Below the pieces are notes generated by a model. The model was not told where the DNA came from, made no database searches, and saw only the letters and a program-made list of their open reading frames with translations. DNA of 28,233 bases from CAZDET01 sp964504335. GTDB lineage: Bacteria > Bacteroidota > Bacteroidia > Chitinophagales > Saprospiraceae. The DNA lies in the NCBI GenBank assembly GCA_964504335.1, contig CAZDET010000061.1, positions 1-28,233 of the forward strand, read 5' to 3'. This document shows positions 7,817 to 14,532 of the stretch, piece after piece. Each line of letters starts with the position of its first letter. The stretch's first letter is position 1. A program made the translations under genes and the position numbers.

Positions 7817-8752
7817 ATGAAGCTTGCCCATCCCATCCCCGTACTCGATTTGGCAGAACGCCTCGGAGCAGAGCTGCTCGGCGATTCCAGCCTGCTTGTG
7901 TCGGGCATCAATGAAATCCACCACGTAGAGCCGGGAGACCTGACGTTTGTCGATCATCCGAAGTACTATCTCAAGGCGCTCGAATCGGCAGCTAGCATCG
8001 TGCTCATTGATCAACAAACGGAGCCGCCGCCGGGAAAGGCCCTGCTCGTCGTCGAACAACCCTTTGAGGTATACAATGGGTTGGTTCGAGAACAGCGCCC
8101 ACACCAGCCCCTTCGCGAGCCCATCGACCCGACCGCGCGTATTGGGGCGGGTACAACCATTGAGCCAGGCGCGGTGATTGGACCAAATGTATTGATTGGC
8201 CGGAATAGTTACGTGCAGTCCCGGGCGGTGATTCAGGAAGGCTGTATCATCGGTGATGAAGTGCTCATCCAATCCGGAGCCGTGATCGGGAGTGACGCCT
8301 TTTATTTCAAAAAAACGGCGGATGGCTATCGGAAATGGCGTTCGGGCGGACGCGTGCTCATTGAACACCGCGTCGACATCGGCGCGAACTGCACGATCAA
8401 TCGGGGCGTATCGAGCGATACGATCATCGGCGAAGGCAGTAAACTGGATTGCCTGGTGCAGATTGGCCACGATACGAAAGTGGGCAAGCATTGCCTCTTC
8501 GCCGCTCAGGTCGGGGTGGCCGGTAACTGCCGCATCGGCGATAATGTCATTTTGTATGGGCAGGTTGGCATCGCCCAGAACGTAGTAATCGAATCTGGTG
8601 CAGTGGTCCTGGCCAAGAGTGGGGTCGGTGACCGCCTGAAAGCGGGGAAGTCCTATTTCGGTATTCCGTCGCGCGAAGCCCGCACGGCCTATCGGGAGTT
8701 AGTAGCCTTAAAAAACTTACCTGACTTCTTCCGAAAAAACAAAGACCGCTGA
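7817..8752 (+). CDS. lpxD: LpxD-type UDP-3-O-acylglucosamine N-acyltransferase
   Basis: A 311-residue member of the LpxD family, which adds the second 3-hydroxyacyl chain (from acyl-ACP) to UDP-3-O-acyl-glucosamine in lipid A synthesis, in the cytoplasm. The N-terminal uridine-binding domain (about 1-100) is followed by a left-handed beta-helix built from hexapeptide repeats (IGAGTTIEPGAVIGPNVLIG and later turns up to about residue 265). The catalytic histidine is expected in VQIGHDTKVG (H218). A short C-terminal helix follows. It is somewhat shorter than E. coli LpxD (341). Some Bacteroidota carry a second LpxD-like acyltransferase, so this could be a paralogue with another acceptor; the symbol is therefore provisional. 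It is divergent from the cold-shock-like gene and convergent with the T9SS-tagged gene. Confidence 0.88.
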   Translation: MKLAHPIPVLDLAERLGAELLGDSSLLVSGINEIHHVEPGDLTFVDHPKYYLKALESAASIVLIDQQTEPPPGKALLVVEQPFEVYNGLVREQRPHQPLREPIDPTARIGAGTTIEPGAVIGPNVLIGRNSYVQSRAVIQEGCIIGDEVLIQSGAVIGSDAFYFKKTADGYRKWRSGGRVLIEHRVDIGANCTINRGVSSDTIIGEGSKLDCLVQIGHDTKVGKHCLFAAQVGVAGNCRIGDNVILYGQVGIAQNVVIESGAVVLAKSGVGDRLKAGKSYFGIPSREARTAYRELVALKNLPDFFRKNKDR

Positions 8753-8769
8753 TCTTGCGATCAACGGTC
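8744..8769. terminator. Hairpin at the lpxD stop, candidate terminator
   Basis: GACCG (8744-8748) pairs with CGGTC (8765-8769), and TGATC (8750-8754) pairs with GATCA (8759-8763) around a TTGC loop, with one C/A mismatch. The structure spans the lpxD TGA at 8750-8752 and is followed by a weak T run (cttttc). It lies between convergent genes. Confidence 0.5.
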
Positions 8770-8792
8770 CGGCATCTTTTCACAATAGAGAT

Positions 8793-8806
8793 GTGCCGAT
8801 CGGCAC
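8793..8806. terminator. 14-bp perfect palindrome abutting the T9SS-gene stop
   Basis: GTGCCGATCGGCAC is a perfect palindrome that ends on the last base of the TAG of the minus-strand gene (8806-8808). It could fold as a short hairpin at the 3' end of that transcript or bind a dimeric protein. No T-tract follows. Confidence 0.4.
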
Positions 8807-9102
8807 TAGCGTTTATTGACTCGTTGCGTACTTAAAATCTTTTCTCGCGGATCGATAAACTGGACCAGATACATGCCTCTTGGTAAGTCACCGATGTAGT
8901 AGCGCTCCTTGTCAGAATAGGCAAATGACTTGACGCGCCTCCCGATCATGTTGATAATCGAAATTTTCTTGATATCCTGTGTAGCCTCAATTTCAATGTA
9001 TTCCGAAGCCGGGTTCGGAAAAACTTGTACTACGGTACTCCGCTGTGCAAAGCCATACGACAGGGAGAACGCAAAAAATAAGAGTAGTAAACCGTGCTTC
9101 AT
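8806..9102 (-). CDS. Tiny secreted protein consisting of a T9SS sorting domain
   Basis: A 98-residue protein with a clear signal peptide (LLLLFFAFSLSYGFAQ, cleavage near residue 19). The rest is essentially a type A T9SS C-terminal sorting domain: VFPNPASEYIEIE, then ISIINMIGRRVKSF, IGDLPRGMYLVQF and a basic end (RVNKR). Such domains normally direct a large N-terminal cargo across the outer membrane and onto the cell surface; here almost no cargo exists between signal and sorting domain. It might be a stand-alone surface peptide, or the remnant of a larger gene. The nearest upstream gene on this strand is thrS (102 nt away). I see no frameshift joining it to other coding sequence. Confidence 0.85.
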   Translation of the reverse strand: MKHGLLLLFFAFSLSYGFAQRSTVVQVFPNPASEYIEIEATQDIKKISIINMIGRRVKSFAYSDKERYYIGDLPRGMYLVQFIDPREKILSTQRVNKR

Positions 9103-9141
9103 TCAAACCGTTTTGGGATTATAGGTATAGGGAGATTGCTA

Positions 9142-9175
9142 TAAAGATAGCACATAAAATCTCCTTCCAGAACAA
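9142..9175 (-). promoter_or_regulatory. Candidate Bacteroidota-type promoter for the small T9SS protein
   Basis: On the minus strand TATCTTTA (9142-9149) is one base from the TAnnTTTG -7 consensus, and a TTG lies 23 nt upstream (9173-9175). The spacing is a little long. It would start transcription about 30-40 nt before the ATG at 9102. Confidence 0.4.
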
Positions 9176-9204
9176 TAATACGCAAACCCTGCAAATAGTT
9201 CCGG

Positions 9205-11148
9205 CTAGTTCAAATGACTTATAAATAATTTAACAAATTCGTCAATTCCCATACTACCCTTATCCCCCTCTCCTTGCAGGCGCACAGCAACGGTTTGGCT
9301 TTCCTGCTCCTGCTCGCCGACGATGAGCATGAACGGAACCCGCTTCAGTTCGGTATCGCGGATTTTTTTGCCGATTGTTTCACTGCGCGAATCGATGAAT
9401 CCGCGGATATCCGCAGCGGCCAGCTTGTTTTTGACAGTTTCGGCATATTCCAGAAACCGATCGCTAATCGGCAGGATGGCGTACTGCTCCGGAGCGAGCC
9501 AGAGGGGGAATTTCCCGGCCGTATCTTCGATGAGGATACTGATAAAGCGTTCCAACGACCCGAAGGGCGCCCGGTGAATCATGACGGGGCGGTGCACCTG
9601 ATTATCTGCCCCGGTGTATTCCAGCTCGAAGCGCTCCGGCAGGTTGTAGTCTACCTGGATGGTACCCAACTGCCAGGATCGCCCGATTGCATCCTTGATC
9701 ATGAAGTCGAGCTTGGGACCGTAAAAAGCCGCTTCGCCCAGTGCGGTAACGGTTTCCAACTCCGCTTCCTTGGTTGCGTCGATGATCGCCTGCTCTGCGG
9801 CGGCCCAGTTGGCATCCGAACCGATGTATTTATCGGGGTTTTCCGGGTCGCGGAGGCTGATTTGCGCCTTGAAATTCTTGAACCCAACCTTTGAAAGTAC
9901 CGTCTTGGTGAGGTCGAGTACATTCAAGAATTCATCCTTCAATTGCTCGGGCGTGCAGAAAATGTGAGCGTCATCCTGGGTAAATCCACGCACGCGCGAC
10001 AGGCCGTGTAGCTCGCCGCTTTGCTCGTAGCGATACACGGTGCCGAACTCGGCCAGGCGCAAGGGCAGATCGCGGTAGGAATGCGGCCGGTGGGCATACA
10101 TTTCGCAGTGGTGCGGACAGTTCATCGGTTTGAGGAGGAATTCCTCGCCCTCGCGCGGGGTATGAATAGGTTGAAAGCTATCCTCTCCGTATTTCGCGTA
10201 GTGCCCCGAGGTGACGTATAGGTCCTTTTTGCCGATGTGCGGGGTGGTTACTAACTGATAGCCACGCCGCTCCTGCTCTTCCCGGAGGAACTGCATCAGC
10301 CGCTCGCGCAACTGGTTGCCCTTCGGCAGCCACATCGGCAGGCCGGCACCCACCCGATCGCTAAACATGAAGAGCTCCAGCTCGGCACCAATCTTGCGGT
10401 GATCGCGTTTTTTCGCCTCCTCGAGCAAGTGCAGATACTCGTCGAGTTCCTTCTTCTTGGGAAAGGAAATACCGTACAACCGGGTCATCATAGGGTTGGC
10501 TTCGTTGCCCCGCCAGTAGGCACCGGCCACGTTCGTAAGCTTCACCGCCTTGATCTTTTCGGTACTGGGGATGTGCGGACCCCGGCAGAGATCCGTAAAG
10601 CCACCTTGCTCGTAGAAAGTAATGGACCCGTCTTCGAGATCTTCCAGCAGTTCCAGCTTGTACTGATCGCCCTTCTCCTCGAAAAAGGCAATGGCTTCCT
10701 TCTTCGGGACTTCCCGCCGCTGGTATTCGTTCTTTTGCCGCGCCAGTTCGAGCATCTTTTTTTCAATGGCCGGGAGGTCGTTGGTAGAAATCTGCCGATC
10801 GCCGGTATCAACGTCGTAGTAAAACCCGTTTTCAATCGCCGGTCCGATACCGAACTTGACACCCGGATACAGCGCTTCTAATGCTTCCGCCATCAGGTGG
10901 GCGGAGGAATGCCAGAAGGTGGCCTTTCCGTCCTGGTCGTTCCAGGTCAGCAATTCCAGAGTAGCATCGGCTTCAATGGGGCGCGTGGCATCTACCACCT
11001 GGCCATCCACACGGGCGGCTAGTACATTGCGTGCCAGGCCCTGGCTAATGGATTGGGCTACTTCCATTGGAGTGGTTCCCCGTTCGAACTCCCGCACGCT
11101 CCCGTCGGGAAGGGTAATTTTGATCATCGTCTTGGTTTTTCCCTCCAT
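9205..11148 (-). CDS. thrS: Threonyl-tRNA synthetase
   Basis: A 647-residue class II synthetase that attaches threonine to tRNA-Thr. Domains in order: TGS (about 8-70, IKITLPDGSVREFERG), editing domain with HSSAH (H80, H84) plus DLCRGPH (C188, H192), the catalytic core (about 255-545), and a C-terminal anticodon-binding domain (about 550-647). The catalytic zinc ligands are all present: C344 in PMNCPHH, H395 in QDDAHIF and H525 in VMIHRAPFG. Motif 2 is VYRYEQSGELHGLSRVRGFT. Two starts are possible: the ATG at 11148, or the internal ATG at 11127 giving MIKITLPDG, which resembles the usual family N-terminus. The usual infC-rpmI-rplT neighbours are not here. Confidence 0.97.
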   Translation of the reverse strand: MEGKTKTMIKITLPDGSVREFERGTTPMEVAQSISQGLARNVLAARVDGQVVDATRPIEADATLELLTWNDQDGKATFWHSSAHLMAEALEALYPGVKFGIGPAIENGFYYDVDTGDRQISTNDLPAIEKKMLELARQKNEYQRREVPKKEAIAFFEEKGDQYKLELLEDLEDGSITFYEQGGFTDLCRGPHIPSTEKIKAVKLTNVAGAYWRGNEANPMMTRLYGISFPKKKELDEYLHLLEEAKKRDHRKIGAELELFMFSDRVGAGLPMWLPKGNQLRERLMQFLREEQERRGYQLVTTPHIGKKDLYVTSGHYAKYGEDSFQPIHTPREGEEFLLKPMNCPHHCEMYAHRPHSYRDLPLRLAEFGTVYRYEQSGELHGLSRVRGFTQDDAHIFCTPEQLKDEFLNVLDLTKTVLSKVGFKNFKAQISLRDPENPDKYIGSDANWAAAEQAIIDATKEAELETVTALGEAAFYGPKLDFMIKDAIGRSWQLGTIQVDYNLPERFELEYTGADNQVHRPVMIHRAPFGSLERFISILIEDTAGKFPLWLAPEQYAILPISDRFLEYAETVKNKLAAADIRGFIDSRSETIGKKIRDTELKRVPFMLIVGEQEQESQTVAVRLQGEGDKGSMGIDEFVKLFISHLN

Positions 11149-11177
11149 ACGATCGAAGGGGCCGTTTTTACGAGTTG

Positions 11178-11185
11178 CAAAAGTA
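11178..11185 (-). promoter_or_regulatory. -7 box upstream of thrS
   Basis: On the minus strand TACTTTTG is an exact TAnnTTTG match 30 nt upstream of the ATG at 11148. I see no clear TTG at the expected -33 distance, so only the -7 element is called. Confidence 0.5.
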
Positions 11186-11292
11186 GTAAACCCACAAACA
11201 ACTGCGGGAAGTTTCCCGGTTAAGGCAGTATCAACTATACTGATGGAAAATCCCTATTATCAGTATTCACGTGAAGAAAACAACTATTAATC

Positions 11293-11949
11293 ATGTCGAA
11301 AATCATCGAACAAATCATGGCCCAGGTAGGTGCTCCCCGCATCGTGGAGGAAGCCAGGCGTCAATTGGACGAAGAGGCAAAACGCCGTCAGGAATTCTAC
11401 GAGTGGCTGGATGAAGACAAGAAGGCCGAATTCGTGAACGGGGAAATCGTTGTCCATTCGCCGGCAAAGAAATGGCATCTGGATGTTGTACAGCATTTAG
11501 GGCAGCTATTGAAAATCTACACTGCCACTTTTGATTTGGGTTATGTAGCGGTAGAAAAAGCACTGATTGCATTGATTAGAAACGACTACGAGCCGGGTAT
11601 CTGTTTTTTTGGGAAGTCCAAAGCCGCTCATTTTGTGCCCGATCAATCCCGATTCCCCGTACCCGATCTGGTCGTCGAGGTGCTTTCTTCCAACGAAGAC
11701 CACGACCGAATTACCAAATTCCAGGACTACCAAAAGAACGGCATCGAGGAATACTGGATCATCGATCCGGTGGCCGAAACCCTGGAGCAGTACTTCCTCA
11801 GCGAAAATGGAGCCTACGAATTACAGCTAAAAGCGGCGGAAGGGCACGTTGCCAGCCGAGTGATTGAGGGGTTTCGCATTCCCATTAACGCCATTTTTAG
11901 TCTGACGGAAAACTTGAAAGTACGGAGCCAATTTCTCTCCTCAACCTAA
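11293..11949 (+). CDS. Uma2-family (DUF820) PD-(D/E)XK nuclease-like protein
   Basis: A 218-residue protein of the Uma2/DUF820 family. The restriction-endonuclease-like core is visible: EFVNGEIVVHSPA (E46), then PVPDLVVEVLSS with D125 and E129, and KFQDYQKNGIEEYWIIDP with K142 and the typical W-IIDP ending of the core. An N-terminal helix of about 40 charged residues precedes it. These proteins are abundant in Cyanobacteria and present in Bacteroidota; their biological role is not established, although the fold suggests DNA cleavage. It stands alone, divergent from thrS and convergent with the following minus-strand gene (6 nt between them). No partner toxin, methylase or transposase is adjacent. 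Confidence 0.9.
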   Translation: MSKIIEQIMAQVGAPRIVEEARRQLDEEAKRRQEFYEWLDEDKKAEFVNGEIVVHSPAKKWHLDVVQHLGQLLKIYTATFDLGYVAVEKALIALIRNDYEPGICFFGKSKAAHFVPDQSRFPVPDLVVEVLSSNEDHDRITKFQDYQKNGIEEYWIIDPVAETLEQYFLSENGAYELQLKAAEGHVASRVIEGFRIPINAIFSLTENLKVRSQFLSST

Positions 11950-11955
11950 CGGCAT

Positions 11956-12333
11956 TTAGCCGCGGAGGGGCCCCAATTGATCCTGAAACCGCTGCGTCAG
12001 CAGCGACGTGATTCGGCGATTGTATTCCGATTCGTGGGCCAGGTAAGCGGTCAGTTCCTCGTCGGTAAACAGGCCGACCACCATCCCGAACAGCAAGCCC
12101 CGCAGCCGATTGTCTTTCGACACGCTCTGCTCGATCCATTCGTTCAATTGTTGATTGGAAAAACTACTAATGGGCACCTTGCGCTTGGTCAGGTAGTGTC
12201 GGTACAACGCCAGCAGCAGCTCGTTTTGCAGTTTGAGAATCGGCCGCAGGGTTTCATTCTGAAATTGCTCGCGCGGCTGAGCGCTGGGTTGGATGGACGG
12301 TATCTCCGGACGAAGGCTTCGCTTATCGCACAT
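11956..12333 (-). CDS. Conserved Bacteroidota protein of unknown function
   Basis: A 125-residue soluble, mostly helical protein. The central pattern FQNETLRPILKLQNELLLALYRHYLTKRK (read in parts) and the C-terminal GLFTDEELTAYLAHESEYNRR followed by RFQDQL resemble a family widespread in Bacteroidota. Some database entries of this kind carry the label 'glyoxalase', but I see no glyoxalase metal-binding residues and do not adopt the name. The first 20 residues (SLRPEIPSIQPSAQP) look disordered. It is transcribed towards Uma2 and divergently from the tRNA. Function unknown. Confidence 0.8.
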   Translation of the reverse strand: MCDKRSLRPEIPSIQPSAQPREQFQNETLRPILKLQNELLLALYRHYLTKRKVPISSFSNQQLNEWIEQSVSKDNRLRGLLFGMVVGLFTDEELTAYLAHESEYNRRITSLLTQRFQDQLGPLRG

Positions 12334-12376
12334 AGACGGGAACGCTTTACCCTAAAAGATTCCAGCGGGTGGATTG

Positions 12377-12407
12377 TTGAACTTTCGGGCAAAGCATCGT
12401 ATATTTG
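12377..12407 (+). promoter_or_regulatory. Bacteroidota-type promoter for the tRNA gene
   Basis: TTG at 12377-12379, a 20-nt spacer, and an exact TAnnTTTG match TATATTTG at 12400-12407. Transcription would start around 12413, about 24 nt before the mature tRNA. Confidence 0.75.
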
Positions 12408-12436
12408 CGCGCACTTTGGCGTAAGCCACCTTATTT

Positions 12437-12510
12437 GGCGCGATAGCTCAGCTGGTTAGAGCGCAGGATTCATAATCCTGAGGTCGAGAGTTCAAGTCTC
12501 TCTCGCGCTA
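12437..12510 (+). tRNA. tRNA-Met (CAT anticodon), probably elongator
   Basis: A complete 74-nt cloverleaf. The acceptor stem pairs GGCGCGA with TCGCGCT (one G-T pair at position 1-72). The D stem is GCTC/GAGC, the anticodon stem CAGGA/TCCTG with loop TTCATAA (anticodon CAT), the variable loop AGGTC, and the T stem GAGAG/CTCTC with loop TTCAAGT. The discriminator is A, and CCA is not encoded (CAA follows). The three G-C pairs typical of initiator tRNA are absent from the anticodon stem, so it is not the initiator. A tRNA-Ile with lysidine-modified CAT cannot be fully excluded by eye. A low-G+C metal-efflux cluster begins directly behind it. Confidence 0.95.
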
Positions 12511-12522
12511 CAAAATTTTTCT

Positions 12523-12540
12523 ATCAACCTAAAGGTTGAT
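12523..12540. terminator. 7-bp hairpin between tRNA and efflux cluster
   Basis: ATCAACC (12523-12529) pairs with GGTTGAT (12534-12540) around a TAAA loop. A T-run (attttt) precedes it on the plus strand and would follow it on the minus strand, so it is best placed to end the minus-strand efflux transcript; it could also follow the tRNA. Confidence 0.5.
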
Positions 12541-12553
12541 GCTTGTAAAAGGG

Positions 12554-12728
12554 CTAATGACTATGCCCGTCTTTACGATGTTCCTCTTGCCCAACGTAGT
12601 CCATCCCGCATACCGGACAGTTTCCTGCTTCCTCGCTACCACTTCCTTCGCAATGCATTGGGCAAACGTGGGTGGAAGCATATACCCAAACTGCTTTGGT
12701 TTGGGTATAAACCAGCTTCCAAACTGAA
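12554..12728 (-). pseudogene. Orphan heavy-metal-binding domain without a clear start codon
   Basis: Directly after cusB, in another frame, the minus strand encodes THVCPMHCEG followed by EEAGNCPVCGMDYV and a histidine-rich end (GHSH, stop at 12554). This is the heavy-metal-binding domain CPMH...CPxCGM found at the N-terminus of CusB proteins and in small copper-handling proteins. The frame is open back to a GTG at 12820, deep inside cusB, but no ATG, GTG or TTG lies between that and the domain. The preceding residues (LFITINSVWKLVYTQTK) resemble a lipoprotein signal peptide whose lipobox Cys has been lost; a CTG at 12763 would begin it as MKALRE. An 11-bp inverted repeat covers codons just before the domain. 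It may be a decaying gene or one using a rare start; I favour decay. Confidence 0.5.
12681..12709 (-). terminator. 11-bp inverted repeat just downstream of cusB
   Basis: TATACCCAAAC (12681-12691) and GTTTGGGTATA (12699-12709) form a perfect 11-bp stem with a 7-nt loop, beginning 20 nt after the cusB stop. It is the strongest hairpin in the cluster 3' region and may be an attenuator or 3' stabiliser, although no T-run follows in the cusB direction. Confidence 0.5.
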
Positions 12729-14522
12729 TTAATGGTTATGAATAGTTCGCGAAGCGCTTTCAGAAGGCTCCGCAGTTGAATTGCGAAAATCTTTGGTGAT
12801 GGTTTCCTGCACCCACCCACACCTTAACATCCTATCACCGAAATAGGGGTTTTTTATCTCTTCCACATCACTTATCCAGTCAGCTCCATCATTGTCAAAA
12901 GCCATCGGGCAGTGTTGGATATAGAAGGCGTCATCAGGAATTCCAAATACCTTGATGGTATTGATTAAGGCTTGTGATAGAAACTCGAATTGTTTGCGTT
13001 GATCCTCTACATCCTCCATTTTCGTGATTTGCTGGCCGTGTGCTTGTAGCGCTTCTTGTTGTTCCATCCAGTACATATGGGCATCGCCTTTTACAAGCGA
13101 CATATCGACCAGAGAGAGCTGGTTAAGCATTCTTGATGCACTGGCGCTTGCAGCGGTAGAATGAGTAACGACCAAATCATCTTTTAAGGCTAGATAACGC
13201 TGGGTAAGCTCGACCAGCTGTTCCTTGAAAGCAGTTGGGGTACTTTCTGTGTAGTCAGGTAGATGCCGTGAGTGATCGGCACCTTTCAGCATCACATTTT
13301 TGTTCATCATACTGGCCTGATTATTCAGTTGGGCCGCCGCATCGATGGCGAAATTTCCATAGGTAACCACTTCCTCTCCCGGCTCTAATCCACTGTCAAC
13401 CAGATAACTTTCTCCTACCCGCTCTCCCAGGACTACTTCCCGGAACTGAAAAGACGGAATATTGGTATCAGGCACTTTTACATAGACCACCGATCGGGGG
13501 CCGGTCCAGAGAATAGCCGATTTAGGAACCAATAATTGTGCGGTAGTAGAGAGTTGAGCTTGCAGTTTTCCCCGCACAAACATTTCGGGCTTTAGTAAAT
13601 TGCCGGTATTACGGAGTTCACCCCGCAGTGAGGCTACTCTAGTACTTGGATTGATGACCGGATCAATAAAGCTGATCCGAGTAGAAAAAGTCCTGTTCGG
13701 AACAGCTGGAGTGGTAAACTCAATACGATCTCCAATTTCAATAGCGGCCAGATCCTCCTCGTATGCATCGAACAACGCCCAAACTCGATTCAAACTAACG
13801 ATATCAAACAGTACTTCTCCTTGGGTTACGTAATCTCCCACCACGACTCTTCGGTTGGTGACGATCCCGGAGGCATCCGCCAAAACGGTAAAAGCCTGCT
13901 GGATTTGCCCACTTTCTTCAATGGCTCGGATTTGTTCCGCAGGGATTTTCCAGTATTCCAGTTTCTTCCGAGCAGCTTTTACTAAATCTGCATTGACATC
14001 TTGTATTCTCAGCGCCTCCAGTAACTCCTGTTGGGCAGTTACCAATTCAGGAGAATAGAGGGTAGCCAATTTCTGCCCCTGCCGTACCTGTTCGCCGGTA
14101 AACGTGACGAATAGCTTCTCTATGCGACCTGGAATATGAGCGACCTGGCTGGCAGCAAGCCTTTCATCCTCTTTAATTTTTCCTGAAAGGATGAAGCTTT
14201 TTTCAGGCGTACCGGTCGAACCGATAATTGTCGTTTCTATGTTAGCTAATTTGACGGCCTCCTGCGTCATCTCTAAAGTGAACGGATCATTAGAGCTGGT
14301 TTCATCTAAAAGGGTCAAGTCCATCCCGCAAATGGGGCAATCACCTGGCTCATTTTGCCTGATCTGGGGGTGCATGGAGCAGGTCCAGGTTTGATCTTCT
14401 TCGGCTGCCGAATGATCGTGGGCGTCTGAAGTGGATGGCTTGTTTCCAAAAAGCAGATATCCTGCACCTAAGCCAACTATCAAGGCCCCTAATACAATGA
14501 GAAAGATTTTATTATTCTTCAC
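12729..14522 (-). CDS. cusB: CusB-type RND periplasmic adaptor with metal-binding N-terminus and DUF3347 C-terminus
   Basis: A membrane-fusion protein linking the RND pump to the outer-membrane factor. From the GTG at 14522 (597 residues): an N-terminal membrane anchor (IFLIVLGALIVGLGAGYLLF), a heavy-metal-binding domain (WTCSMHPQIRQNEPGDCPIC, then GMDLTLL), the adaptor body with lipoyl/hairpin and barrel domains (LSGKIKEDERLAASQVAHIPG; VADASG-type lipoyl return GIVTNRRVVVGDYVTQGEVL), and a C-terminal DUF3347 domain containing HCPMAFDNDGADW and NPYFGDRMLRCG, itself a candidate metal site. I chose GTG because it follows the tolC stop by 10 nt and gives a clean anchor; an upstream start at 14570 would overlap tolC. 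The metal is probably Cu(I)/Ag(I), inferred from the Cys/Met/His-rich motifs. Confidence 0.92.
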   Translation of the reverse strand: MKNNKIFLIVLGALIVGLGAGYLLFGNKPSTSDAHDHSAAEEDQTWTCSMHPQIRQNEPGDCPICGMDLTLLDETSSNDPFTLEMTQEAVKLANIETTIIGSTGTPEKSFILSGKIKEDERLAASQVAHIPGRIEKLFVTFTGEQVRQGQKLATLYSPELVTAQQELLEALRIQDVNADLVKAARKKLEYWKIPAEQIRAIEESGQIQQAFTVLADASGIVTNRRVVVGDYVTQGEVLFDIVSLNRVWALFDAYEEDLAAIEIGDRIEFTTPAVPNRTFSTRISFIDPVINPSTRVASLRGELRNTGNLLKPEMFVRGKLQAQLSTTAQLLVPKSAILWTGPRSVVYVKVPDTNIPSFQFREVVLGERVGESYLVDSGLEPGEEVVTYGNFAIDAAAQLNNQASMMNKNVMLKGADHSRHLPDYTESTPTAFKEQLVELTQRYLALKDDLVVTHSTAASASASRMLNQLSLVDMSLVKGDAHMYWMEQQEALQAHGQQITKMEDVEDQRKQFEFLSQALINTIKVFGIPDDAFYIQHCPMAFDNDGADWISDVEEIKNPYFGDRMLRCGWVQETITKDFRNSTAEPSESASRTIHNH

Positions 14523-14532
14523 GTTATTGATT

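Noticed and set aside
7409..8491. 360-residue open frame on the minus strand
   Set aside because: It is antisense to lpxD and the end of the M14 gene, has no recognisable motifs, and both sense genes have clear family signatures.
9274..9894. 206-residue open frame on the plus strand
   Set aside because: Antisense to the thrS catalytic and anticodon-binding regions, whose motifs are certain; composition is what a shadow frame would give.
10399..10881. 160-residue open frame on the plus strand
   Set aside because: Antisense to thrS; no family features.
11956..12333. Glyoxalase annotation for the 125-residue protein
   Set aside because: The family resemblance is to a Bacteroidota group sometimes given that label, but no glyoxalase metal-binding residues or beta-alpha-beta-beta-beta pattern is visible.
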